In this document: one piece after another, positions 35,390 through 47,801 of the stretch
How the letters are laid out: the number at the start of each line of letters is the position of its first letter
Position numbering within the stretch: position 1 is the stretch's first letter
Assembly: GCA_024684455.1 (NCBI GenBank)
Contig: JAIKWU010000018.1
Span: 1 to 48,214 of the forward strand
Length of the DNA stretch: 48,214 bases
Origin: Bacteroidaceae bacterium
Lineage (GTDB): Bacteria > Bacteroidota > Bacteroidia > Bacteroidales > Bacteroidaceae
Direction of reading: 5' to 3'
Made by a program: the position numbers and the translations under genes
The notes under the pieces: model-generated
Databases searched by the model: none
What the model was told of the DNA's origin: nothing
Seen by the model: the letters and a program-made list of their open reading frames with translations, nothing else

Positions 35390-38266
35390 ATGAAGTCTTT
35401 CCTCAACCATATCGCAGATGACCTCTACCGTCGCTTCGGCGGACAGTTCGAGCATGTGACGGTGCTGTTCCCAAACAAACGTGCCAGCCTGTTCTTCAAC
35501 CAACATCTCATCGACATCGCCGGCAAACCGCTGTGGGCTCCGCAGTACATGACCATCAGCGAACTGTTCCAGTCGCTCTCCAACCTCACTGTCGCCGACC
35601 CGATTCAACTCGTCAGTATGCTCTATCAGGCCTACCAGCAGACGGGCGACGGCACTGACCTGGAAACGCTCGACCAGTTCTGGTCGTGGGGCGAACTGAT
35701 GTTGTCCGACTTCGACGACATCGACAACAACCTCGTTGACGCCCGCCGTCTGTTTACCAACATATCGGACCTCGACGACCTCACCCACACCGACTACCTC
35801 ACGCCGGAGCAAATTGACGCCATCCGACGTTTCTTCCCCGATTTCCACGAAGCGACCGAACTGAAGAAGCGATTCCTCAGCGTATGGAAACGCCTGCTAC
35901 CCACCTACGAGCGCTTCCGCTCGATGCTCTGGCAGGAGCACATGGCCTACGAAGGAATGATGAAGCGGCAGGTCGCCGAGAGCCTTCCTACGCTCAACGG
36001 CCAACAAACCTACGTCATCATCGGTTTCAACGTGCTCAACGAGGCGGAACACCGGCTTTTCCGCCACCTCAAAGAGAACACCCAGACCCTCTTCTACTGG
36101 GACTACGACACGATGTACATCAAGGACGAGGCAGGACACTTCATCGAAGAAAACATACGCAAGTTCGGCAATGCGCTTGACGGCGCAGACATCTACGACA
36201 ACCTCTCAAAGCCTAAGCGCATCCAATTCTTCGCCTCGCCCACTGAAAATGCACAGACACGCCATGTCGGAACCATTCTCAAAGACCTGCCCCCGTCGGC
36301 CGACACCGCCGTCGTACTATGCAACGAAGCACTCCTCCAGCCGATGCTTCACGCACTGCCGTCTGCATCCGAGGTGAACATCACGATGGGCTTCCCCATG
36401 ACAGGCACCCCCGTCAGTAACCTGCTCATGTCACTGATGGAACTGCAGTTGAGAGGCAAGGGCGGCAGCCGCGACATCTGGCGATACAGCACAGTCGCAC
36501 CGCTGCTGAAACATCCCTACGTCTGCCTGATGACAGACGATGATAGTTTGCAGACCCTCGACACGCTGATGAAGCACAACATCCACTTCCCCACCCGTTC
36601 GATGTTCCAGCATCAGCACTTCCTTTTCCGGCTGTTCGAACCCCAACAGAACACAGCCGACCTGCTCGCTTGGCTCATCACAATCGTCGAACAGATTGGC
36701 CGCAAAATCACAGAGGCACCCCTCGGCACAGAGTCCGTCTTCAATGCCTACACCATGCTTTGCCGCCTCCAGCGCATTCACGAGCAAGGACTGCTCGACA
36801 TCCAGCCCATCACACTCCAACGTCTGCTGCTCCAACTCATCAAACAGAAGACCATACCCTTCCACGGCGAACCAGCCGTTGGCCTGCAGGTAATGGGCTT
36901 TCTCGAAACGCGAAACCTCGACTTCCGCAACGTGTTCCTCCTTTCCTGCAACGAAGGCACCCTGCCCAAGCAGACGCACAAGAACTCCTTCATCCCCTAC
37001 AACCTCCGTAATGCCTACGGCATGACCACCATCGAACAGAGCACCAGCCTCTACGCCTACCACTTCTGGCGCCTGCTTGGGCGAGCCGAAAACGTATGGA
37101 TCTACTACAACAACTCGACCGACGGAATGTTGCGGGGCGAGATGTCACGCTTCATGATGCAGATGCTCACAAGCGGCAAGACAAGTCCCATCACCCAGTA
37201 CCACCTCACCTCCGACTACTTGCCACAGCCCAAACGCACCCTCACCGTCGAAAAGACGCCAGCCGTGATGGAGAAACTCATTGCCCGCTTCACAGGCACC
37301 AAACACAGCCTCTCACCCTCAGCCATCAACCAATACCTCAAGTGTCCGCTCCAGTTCTACCTCCAGTACGTGGCAGGGCTCACCAACAAAGACGAGATGA
37401 ACGAAGATGTAGGCAACGACGTCTTCGGCACCATCTTCCACTACTGCATGGAATACATCTACCGCCATCGCATCGGGCTGAATCGGGAAATACAGGCCCA
37501 CGAACTCATCAGCATGGCCAACAACAAAGCAGGCATCAAACGTCTCGTCGATGAAGCCTTCAACGTCGAATTTTTCAAGCGGTCCCAGAGCGAAAAGAAC
37601 CGTCCTCCACACTACAACGGAGAGCAACTCCTCAATCGTGAAGTCATTGTCAGTTACGTTCACGACCAACTCGCCTACGACGCCAAACTGTGCCCCATGA
37701 CCGTCATCGACGTCGAAGCCACGCTACAACCCACCACCCTCGACCTGCCGACACCTCACGGGCATCCACACCCCACGCTATCCATCCCCCTCAGCGGCAT
37801 CATCGACCGCATCGACCGCGTCACCATCGACGGCCGTCCCTATCAGCGCATCGTCGATTACAAGACCAGCAGCACATCCGAAAAAGCCAACGACATCGAA
37901 AGCCTGTTCGACCCCACCAAGAAAGACCGAGCCGGATACATCCTCCAGGCGTTCTACTATGCCTACATCTACACCCTACAGCACCCACACTCACCTGTCG
38001 CACCCTCTATCATGTACATCAAACAGGCACGAGCCACCGACCCACAGAACCTCAAGAACAGCGTAATCAGCCTTGGGACCGACGCAAAGAGAGAGCCCGT
38101 GACAGACTTTGCAGCCCAGTGGCGCGACGTGTTCCGTGACCGGCTCACCGACACCCTCGCCGAGATATTCGACCCTGCCGTCCCCTTCACGCAAGACAGC
38201 ACAGAGCAGTCCTGCAAATGGTGCAAATTCACACGACTCTGCGGCTGGCAAAGCAAGGATGATTGA
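35390..38266 (+). CDS. AddB-like PD-(D/E)XK nuclease of the recombination complex
   Basis: A 958-residue partner of the AddA-like helicase. The N-terminal part (LFPNKRASLFFNQHL) keeps the AddB fold but no recognisable Walker A. The C-terminal nuclease shows FSPSAINQYLKCPLQFYLQYV-like sequence (here SPSAINQYLKCPLQFY, first iron-sulfur Cys), GIIDRIDRVTIDG, IVDYKTSST (catalytic Asp and Lys) and CKWCKFTRLCG, the remaining three cysteines of the AddB-type iron-sulfur cluster. Start MKSFLNHIADDLYRRFG at 35390 fits the family; the frame upstream of it runs back into array D. Together with the upstream gene it should resect DNA ends for RecA loading. Confidence 0.9.
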   Translation: MKSFLNHIADDLYRRFGGQFEHVTVLFPNKRASLFFNQHLIDIAGKPLWAPQYMTISELFQSLSNLTVADPIQLVSMLYQAYQQTGDGTDLETLDQFWSWGELMLSDFDDIDNNLVDARRLFTNISDLDDLTHTDYLTPEQIDAIRRFFPDFHEATELKKRFLSVWKRLLPTYERFRSMLWQEHMAYEGMMKRQVAESLPTLNGQQTYVIIGFNVLNEAEHRLFRHLKENTQTLFYWDYDTMYIKDEAGHFIEENIRKFGNALDGADIYDNLSKPKRIQFFASPTENAQTRHVGTILKDLPPSADTAVVLCNEALLQPMLHALPSASEVNITMGFPMTGTPVSNLLMSLMELQLRGKGGSRDIWRYSTVAPLLKHPYVCLMTDDDSLQTLDTLMKHNIHFPTRSMFQHQHFLFRLFEPQQNTADLLAWLITIVEQIGRKITEAPLGTESVFNAYTMLCRLQRIHEQGLLDIQPITLQRLLLQLIKQKTIPFHGEPAVGLQVMGFLETRNLDFRNVFLLSCNEGTLPKQTHKNSFIPYNLRNAYGMTTIEQSTSLYAYHFWRLLGRAENVWIYYNNSTDGMLRGEMSRFMMQMLTSGKTSPITQYHLTSDYLPQPKRTLTVEKTPAVMEKLIARFTGTKHSLSPSAINQYLKCPLQFYLQYVAGLTNKDEMNEDVGNDVFGTIFHYCMEYIYRHRIGLNREIQAHELISMANNKAGIKRLVDEAFNVEFFKRSQSEKNRPPHYNGEQLLNREVIVSYVHDQLAYDAKLCPMTVIDVEATLQPTTLDLPTPHGHPHPTLSIPLSGIIDRIDRVTIDGRPYQRIVDYKTSSTSEKANDIESLFDPTKKDRAGYILQAFYYAYIYTLQHPHSPVAPSIMYIKQARATDPQNLKNSVISLGTDAKREPVTDFAAQWRDVFRDRLTDTLAEIFDPAVPFTQDSTEQSCKWCKFTRLCGWQSKDD

Positions 38267-38287
38267 GAAGAAACTTTTTATTTTACC

Positions 38288-38318
38288 TTTGTACTTTGCA
38301 CTTTTTATTGTACCTTTG
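38288..38318 (+). promoter_or_regulatory. Promoter before the CDP-alcohol phosphatidyltransferase gene
   Basis: TTTG (38288-38291), a 19-base spacer, TACCTTTG (38311-38318). The TTTG is itself the end of another -7-like box, TACCTTTG at 38284-38291, so two boxes are nested one promoter length apart. Confidence 0.7.
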
Positions 38319-38347
38319 CAGCCGATTTGCTGAAAAAACGTAGAAAG

Positions 38348-39334
38348 ATGAACGAAAAAATACTGAAGACGTTGAAGTCCGTTGAAACGGAGGACTGGGT
38401 GGATTATCACATTGTGCGCCCCATCAGTTACTATATGACCAGGGCGTTTGCACGCTTCGACGTGCATCCCAACACTGTGACTATCTGGTCGATGATTGTG
38501 GGGGCTGCCAGTTGCCTCTTCTTTGCTCACGGCTGCCTCTACTATAATGGTTGGTCGGGGCTGCTGTGGAACCTCGGCGGCATCGGCCTGCTGATTATTG
38601 CCGACTTGCTCGACTGCACAGACGGCCAGTTGGCTCGTATGACGGGCAAGAAGAGCCGCATGGGGCGCATTCTCGACGGCATCGCCGGCTATACGTGGTA
38701 CATCCCCATCTACACGGCGCTGGTTGTCCGTTTCTTCTTCCACCACGAAATCGAATTCGGGTGGCTCGGCATCGAAGACACGACGACCAATACGCTGATT
38801 GCCACGGCCGTCGTGCTGGCGTTGGCTCTCTGGTCGGGTCTGGGCGGCATCGGTCCTCAACAACGTCTGGCCGACTATTACATTCAGATTCACCTCTTCT
38901 TCCTGAAGGGTGAGAAGGGCAGCGAACTGGACAACTCCATCCGTCAGCAGGAAATCTACGACGAGATGAGGCACGACCCGAAAGTAAGCACGGTGGAGAA
39001 GGTGTTCCAGAAGTCCTACGTGGATTATACACAGAAGCAGGAGGGGCGCACGCCTCAGTTCCAACGGCTGATGCGCCTGTTGAAGGAGAAGTTCGGAAAG
39101 GCCAGCAACATGCCTGCCGAGGTGCGACAGTCGCTGCACGACCATTCACTGAAGATTATTCCGTGGAATTCGCTGTTGACCTTCAACTTCCGCACGCTCT
39201 CGCTCGTCGTGTTCACGCTGATAGACTTGCCTGTCCTGAACTTCCTATGGGAGGGCATCGGCATGACTCTCCTGGCTTGTTGGATTAACCACCGCCATGA
39301 GGCTTTCTGCAAGAAAATAGCAGACACACTGTAA
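38348..39334 (+). CDS. CDP-alcohol phosphatidyltransferase family membrane protein
   Basis: A 328-residue membrane enzyme of phospholipid synthesis. The family signature is seen as DLLDCTDGQLAR, nine residues, then GRILDGIAGY: the first three aspartates of D-x2-D-G-x2-A-R-x8-G-x3-D-x3-D are present, but the position of the fourth is Gly (DGIAG). Hydrophobic spans include TIWSMIVGAASCLFFAHG, LLWNLGGIGLLIIADLL, YIPIYTALVVRFFF, LIATAVVLALALWSGLGG and a C-terminal pair. A soluble stretch (about 195-270) separates the last spans, unlike short PgsA/PssA proteins. Substrate unknown; loss of the last Asp may mean altered activity. The start at 38348 is preferred to the ATG at 38327. Confidence 0.82.
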   Translation: MNEKILKTLKSVETEDWVDYHIVRPISYYMTRAFARFDVHPNTVTIWSMIVGAASCLFFAHGCLYYNGWSGLLWNLGGIGLLIIADLLDCTDGQLARMTGKKSRMGRILDGIAGYTWYIPIYTALVVRFFFHHEIEFGWLGIEDTTTNTLIATAVVLALALWSGLGGIGPQQRLADYYIQIHLFFLKGEKGSELDNSIRQQEIYDEMRHDPKVSTVEKVFQKSYVDYTQKQEGRTPQFQRLMRLLKEKFGKASNMPAEVRQSLHDHSLKIIPWNSLLTFNFRTLSLVVFTLIDLPVLNFLWEGIGMTLLACWINHRHEAFCKKIADTL

Positions 39335-39338
39335 TTTT

Positions 39339-39458
39339 TTTGTACTTTGTACTTTTTATTGTACCTTTGGCTATGCCGAAAGTACTTCCGTTCGGAAATA
39401 AAAATGCAACTTTTTTTAAGTTTCATTTTGTATTTCGCTCACTTATCCGTACCTTTGC
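39339..39458 (+). promoter_or_regulatory. Tandem promoters and bidirectional cassette before corA
   Basis: TTTG (39339-39342) N19 TACCTTTG (39362-39369), and TTTG (39427-39430) N19 TACCTTTG (39450-39457). The first -7 box continues into the inverted repeat GTACCTTTGGC / GCCGAAAGTAC. Bases 39378-39458 align with the cassettes at 18368-18450 and 21777-21857. Confidence 0.75.
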
Positions 39459-39637
39459 ACGCTGAAAAGAGGTTTTTCATTTTCAATTATTATTTAACTT
39501 TTAATTTTTAACTTTCCACATGGACGACTATCCGGCGAATAAACAGACGGCGGTTTAAGGATTCTGGTCAGAAGCCTTTGCCGCAAATTATCGTGTAACA
39601 AAACAAAGCAAAGCGACTTCTAAACAACAAGAATTCT

Positions 39638-40564
39638 ATGCGTTCATATTGGAACACCAATAACGGAATTGCGCCACTGGAACAGTGGCAGCCAGGGTGC
39701 TGGGTACAGGTGACGTGCCCAGTCGAAGATGACGTGAAGTTCCTTACCGATGAACTCCACATGCCCGATTATTTCATTACCGACGTAGCCGACGCCGACG
39801 AGCGTGCCCGTTACGACATGGACGAGGGATGGCTCATGATCATCCTGCGTATTCCTCACCTCAAGAGCATCAACTCACGTGCTCCCTACACCACCATCCC
39901 GCTCGGTGTGGTGCTGAAGGGCGATGTTGTCGTCACCATCTGCGACCAGGAGACCCGCATGATGATTGACTTCATCAACCACCAGCAGCGACGTGCCGAA
40001 GGGTTCTCCGATGCAGCCGACCTCGTGTTCCGTCTCTTCCTCAGTGCATCGGTGTGGTATCTGAAATACCTGAAACAGGTGAACGGACTGATTGAGAAGG
40101 CTAAGCGTAACATGAACGAGCACATCGACAACCAGGACCTGATGAACCTCAGCCGCCTGCAAGACTCGCTCACCTACTTCGCCACCTCTATCCGTGGCAA
40201 CGAGAACCTGCTCTCGAAACTGAAGTTCCGTCTGCCTGTTGATGAACTCGACGCGGAACTCATCGAGGATGTGAACATCGAAATGCAGCAGGCCCGCGAG
40301 ACCACCAGCATCTACTCCAACATTCTCGACTCGACGATGGACACCTACGCCAACGTCATCAACAATAATATGAACCGAGTGATGCGTCTGCTCACGTCGC
40401 TCAACATGATTATCATGTTCCCGACGCTCATCGCCTCACTCTTCGGCATGAACCTCATCAACGGCATGGAAACGTGGCGCTGGGGGTTCATCATTGCCAT
40501 CGTCCTCTCGGTGCTCTCCACCGTCGCAGCCCTCTGGTGGTTCCGCCGCAACAAATGGCTCTGA
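39638..40564 (+). CDS. corA: CorA-family magnesium/divalent cation transporter
   Basis: A 308-residue inner-membrane channel. The cytoplasmic funnel domain fills residues 1-235 with the long coiled helix around VWYLKYLKQVNGLIEKAKRN, and two C-terminal spans are present: MRLLTSLNMIIMFPTLIASLF and WGFIIAIVLSVLSTVAALWWF. The universal GMN signature follows the first span as LFGMNLING. The gene is preceded by an approximately 300-base gap holding two promoters, so its leader may be about 170 bases long, within the range of leader-mediated control. Confidence 0.95.
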   Translation: MRSYWNTNNGIAPLEQWQPGCWVQVTCPVEDDVKFLTDELHMPDYFITDVADADERARYDMDEGWLMIILRIPHLKSINSRAPYTTIPLGVVLKGDVVVTICDQETRMMIDFINHQQRRAEGFSDAADLVFRLFLSASVWYLKYLKQVNGLIEKAKRNMNEHIDNQDLMNLSRLQDSLTYFATSIRGNENLLSKLKFRLPVDELDAELIEDVNIEMQQARETTSIYSNILDSTMDTYANVINNNMNRVMRLLTSLNMIIMFPTLIASLFGMNLINGMETWRWGFIIAIVLSVLSTVAALWWFRRNKWL

Positions 40565-40591
40565 CCTGAACATTGAACATTTGTTCCACAT

Positions 40592-40638
40592 GAATTTATA
40601 GGGACCGCGCTACGATTTCGCGCGGTCCCTATAAATTC
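40592..40638. terminator. Perfect 19-base-pair hairpin after corA, possible terminator
   Basis: GAATTTATAGGGACCGCGC (40592-40610), a 9-base loop, and its exact reverse complement at 40620-40638. It begins 27 bases after the corA stop. There is no immediate T run, so it may stabilise the transcript end or act as a termination signal on either strand. Its GGGACC core recalls the GGGACGACCC repeats. Confidence 0.6.
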
Positions 40639-40744
40639 CTTTCATGTTCATTGTTCATTTTCCGTTCCGTTTCCCTTTTTGTATTTTGAATGTTATTTGT
40701 AATAAAATGGCGGAAATCTGATACATTGTTTTTGTATTTTTGTT

Positions 40745-40752
40745 TACCTTTG
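40745..40752 (+). promoter_or_regulatory. -7 box before the GH2 gene
   Basis: TACCTTTG, 19 bases before the ATG at 40772. No well-placed TTTG is found upstream, so the promoter is weak or depends on an activator. Confidence 0.5.
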
Positions 40753-40759
40753 CCAATAA

Positions 40760-45283
<4,524 letters not shown>

Positions 45284-45325
45284 AGCAAGTAGAATTCATT
45301 TTTACACGTAAATCTGCTGAAATCC

Positions 45326-45553
45326 TGACGTCAATCTTGAGAAATAAATATTGGCAAATATTTATCAGTTGACATATCACATCGCGTAAAGTCAAAGTAG
45401 GGGCAGGTTTCCATGCCTGCCCAAAGAAAACATGAGGCTCGAAGCCGAAAGGTTTTTCTACCAATACTGCACGGCAATGATGGACGCCCCGTGGGGCGTC
45501 CATGATGAATAGGATGCGTGCTTAATTACATATATTTCTTGAGATTGACGTGA
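45326..45553. repeat. Inverted-repeat-bounded element, possible MITE remnant
   Basis: The left end at 45326-45346 (TGACGTCAATCTTGAG and on) is matched in reverse complement at 45533-45553, about 18 of 21 bases by eye. The 228-base interval holds two hairpins, GGGCAGG/CCTGCCC (45402-45420) and GGACGCCCC/GGGGCGTCC (45481-45500), and no gene. Confidence 0.5.
45478..45505. repeat. Partial GGGACG-type hairpin repeat, copy d
   Basis: ATGGACGCCCC GT GGGGCGTCCAT, an 11-base stem, followed by GATGAATAGGA. It corresponds to one inner arm of the whole repeats (CGTGGGGCGTCCATGATGAA in copy c) without the outer ends. Confidence 0.7.
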
Positions 45554-45962
45554 AAAAACAAGTATATTTCGGTGCTCACAGCTATATTGTCCTAAATACG
45601 TCGTCGCCATCTCCACATAGCAAAACGGCGGTTTGTATGGCGAAGGCTAAAAATTCTTACAATTTCATGTTAAATTATCTTAAATATTCAAGAGCGGTGC
45701 TGACTGGGGAGGTGGATTAAAGCCATGATGAAAAAAGATGCTTACCATCACGCCAGCACGTTATTTTTCAGTGTCTCGCGCATCGTCCGACACATTTGGA
45801 ACGAGGTTCACCCTCAAACTACTCATTTTTGCTAACAATCCGTAAGTATCCAGAAGATACACACGAAGGAATGCTCGCATATACGTCATTGTTGCCATAA
45901 AACTGTCACTCGCGCTGGACCATTGTATTTTACTGGAGTTTCCATCGTTTTGTCTTTTGTCT

Positions 45963-46098
45963 TTTTGCCTTTTTGCCTTTTATCATTTTCAATTTCTAAA
46001 ATATAAATTTATAGTTATTTAATTTCTATTATATATTATAATTTATTATAATACTATAATAGGGGTATTTTTTAGGAGTAAAAGGCAAAAAGGCAAAA
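45963..46098. repeat. AT-rich core between 20-base inverted arms
   Basis: TTTTGCCTTTTTGCCTTTTA (45963-45982) and its exact reverse complement at 46079-46098 flank 96 bases that are almost only A and T. The right arm continues as further AAAGGCA direct repeats to about 46117. One strand of the arms is all purine apart from the C of each unit. Confidence 0.8.
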
Positions 46099-46192
46099 GG
46101 CAAAAGGCAAAAAGATAATTTATGGTAAAACTTTCTTGAAGATAACATTGCATCGGTCGGCACGCATAGTTCTTCGCGCCATACACGGCGCA

Positions 46193-46263
46193 TGTAGGGA
46201 CGGCCCGTGGGACGTCCATGATGAACAGGAAACAATCGGGACGCCCCGCGGGTCGTCCCTACA
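46193..46263. repeat. GGGACGACCC hairpin repeat, copy c
   Basis: TGTAGGGACGGCCC and GGGTCGTCCCTACA form the ends; the inner arms are GGGACGTCC and GGGACGCCCC. It differs from copies a and b at a few bases, some in pairs that keep or weaken the stem. Confidence 0.9.
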
Positions 46264-46434
46264 AGCAATCCATTGGCGCTGCGATTTGAAATGCACTGCG
46301 TTTCGTCCGAATGCCGACTGTGGACGGTGCCGACACGGACTGTGGACGAGTTGGCGATGCACTGTGGAGGAAATATCAATCTGAACCTACGACAAGACAC
46401 ATGCACCCCTGACTACCATAATTGTTACCTACGA

Positions 46435-46468
46435 TTTGTCAACGTGTTTATGAAAATTCGTAACTTTG
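46435..46468 (+). promoter_or_regulatory. Possible promoter before the glycosyltransferase-like gene
   Basis: TTTG (46435-46438), a 22-base spacer (slightly long) and TAACTTTG (46461-46468), about 120 bases before the ATG. Confidence 0.45.
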
Positions 46469-46588
46469 CAGTGCTTAAGTCCTGAGGAGGCTCTTGATAT
46501 GTAAAAAGCAGGGGTTTCAAAAGAAAAAACGAAACGGATTTGGATTTGCAACGAAAAGTCCGTAAATTCGCAGACCAAACGAGAGAAT

Positions 46589-47767
46589 ATGCGCATCCTG
46601 CTTTTGGGCGACTATAGCAACGTACACTGGACACTGGCCGAGGGACTACGGAAACTCGGACACGAGGCGACGGTGGTGAGCGACGGCGACTACTGGAAAG
46701 GGTATCGCCGCGACGTGAACCTGCGACGGCGGTCGCTGGGCAAGCGGGACACCCTGCGCTACCTCTGGGACTGCGTGCGCCTGATGCCCCGACTGAAAGG
46801 GTACGACGTGGTGCAACTGATCAACCCGCTGTTCCTCGACTTCAAGCCCGAGCGCATCTGGCCCTTCTACCGCTACCTTAGAAAGCACAACGGCAAGATG
46901 GTCATGGGGGCGTTCGGCATGGATTACTACTGGGTGAAGACCTGCATGGACTGCCAAACCTTCCGCTACAGCGATTTCAACATCGGGAGCCACAGCCGTG
47001 CCGACGAGCCGCAGAACCGTCAACTCATCGACGAATGGCTGAACGGCGAGAAAGGCCGCCTCTGCCAACGTGTGGCACAGGACTGCGACGCCATCGTGGC
47101 TGGACTGTATGAATATAAGGTTGTGTACGACCAGTGGTTTCCAGAGAAGACAAGGTATATTCCCATGCCAACACAACCCAGCCCAGACCCCTCCCCCTGC
47201 CCTCCCCTGAATGGGAGGGAGTATAATGACCATCCGGATGGTGTGACCACTCCCCGCCCTCACAGGGAGGGGCATGGGGGAGGGTCTGGGTCTCTTCTTC
47301 GTTTCTTCCTCGGCATCCAGCAGGGACGCTCTGCCTACAAGGGTACGGATGTGATGCTTCGGGCATTGGAACGTGTCAAGGCGAAATACCCTGAGCGCTG
47401 CAAGATTGTGAAGGTGGAGTCGGTGCCGTTCGACGAGTACAAGCGGATGATGTCGGAGTGCGACGTGCTGCTCGACCAACTCTACAGTTACACGCCCGCC
47501 ATGAATGCGCTCGTGGCCATGTCACAGGGACTGGTGGTCGTCGGCGGAGGCGAACCCGAGAACTACGACATCCTGGGCGAGACGGAACTGCGGCCCATCA
47601 TCAACGTCCTGCCCGACGAAGAGGACGTGTTCCGCAAACTCGAAGACCTCGTCCTGCACCCCGAGCGGCTGCCTGAACTGAAACGCCAAAGCGTGGAATA
47701 TGTGCGACGCCATCACGACTATGTGAAAGTGGCCCAGCAATATGTTGACTTCTGGACATCGTTATAG
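46589..47767 (+). CDS. Glycosyltransferase-like protein with in-frame palindromic insertion
   Basis: A 392-residue cytoplasmic protein that looks like a GT-B fold glycosyltransferase (group 1/GT4-like). The N-terminal half opens MRILLLGDYSNVHWTLAEGLRKLGHEATVVS and has YDVVQLINPLFL; the C-terminal half has SAYKGTDVMLRALERVK, DVLLDQLYSYTPAMNALVAMSQGLVVVGGGEPE and the final helix DYVKVAQQYVDFW. Residues about 200-233 (PDPSPCPPLNGREYN through HREGHGGGSGS) are low-complexity and are encoded by a copy of the C/G-rich palindrome. The frame stays open through it, joining YIPMPTQ to LLRFFLGIQQGR at what should be the linker between the two lobes. The start at 46589 is the first ATG after the last stop. 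Donor and acceptor are unknown. Confidence 0.72.
   Translation: MRILLLGDYSNVHWTLAEGLRKLGHEATVVSDGDYWKGYRRDVNLRRRSLGKRDTLRYLWDCVRLMPRLKGYDVVQLINPLFLDFKPERIWPFYRYLRKHNGKMVMGAFGMDYYWVKTCMDCQTFRYSDFNIGSHSRADEPQNRQLIDEWLNGEKGRLCQRVAQDCDAIVAGLYEYKVVYDQWFPEKTRYIPMPTQPSPDPSPCPPLNGREYNDHPDGVTTPRPHREGHGGGSGSLLRFFLGIQQGRSAYKGTDVMLRALERVKAKYPERCKIVKVESVPFDEYKRMMSECDVLLDQLYSYTPAMNALVAMSQGLVVVGGGEPENYDILGETELRPIINVLPDEEDVFRKLEDLVLHPERLPELKRQSVEYVRRHHDYVKVAQQYVDFWTSL
47185..47287. repeat. C/G-rich palindromic element, copy inside the glycosyltransferase-like gene
   Basis: AGACCCCTCCCCCTGCC to GGGGCATGGGGGAGGGTCT, 103 bases. Inner hairpins CCCTCCC CTGAAT GGGAGGG and CATCC GGATG; the middle still has GTGTGACCACTCCCC as in the intergenic copies, but the AGTAGAAT/ATTCTACT pair is lost. 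Confidence 0.9.
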
Positions 47768-47801
47768 AGTAAATCCGTAAATCTTTAAATATCTAAATCG
47801 T

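Larger units (their letters stand above)
45284..46588. other. Gene-free repeat-rich stretch
   Basis: About 1.3 kb without a convincing gene. It contains a 21-base inverted repeat bounding 45326-45553, a GGGCAGG...CCTGCCC hairpin near 45402, partial and whole GGGACG-type hairpin repeats (45478, 46193), an AT-rich block between AAAGGC-repeat arms (45963-46098) and a promoter-like box near 46461. Short frames in 45700-45930 show no protein family I recognise and may be decayed coding sequence. Confidence 0.6.

Noticed and set aside
45700-45930. A degraded protein-coding gene in the gene-free stretch
   Set aside because: Short frames on both strands were read, but none matches a family I recognise and none continues past about 30 residues without a stop.
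45963-46117. The AT-rich block as the chromosomal replication origin
   Set aside because: No DnaA-box cluster and no dnaA or other origin-linked genes are seen nearby; the evidence is only base composition.
46589-47767. The glycosyltransferase-like gene as a pseudogene because of the inserted repeat
   Set aside because: The frame stays open through the insertion and both lobes retain family-like sequence; the same element is tolerated in miaA.
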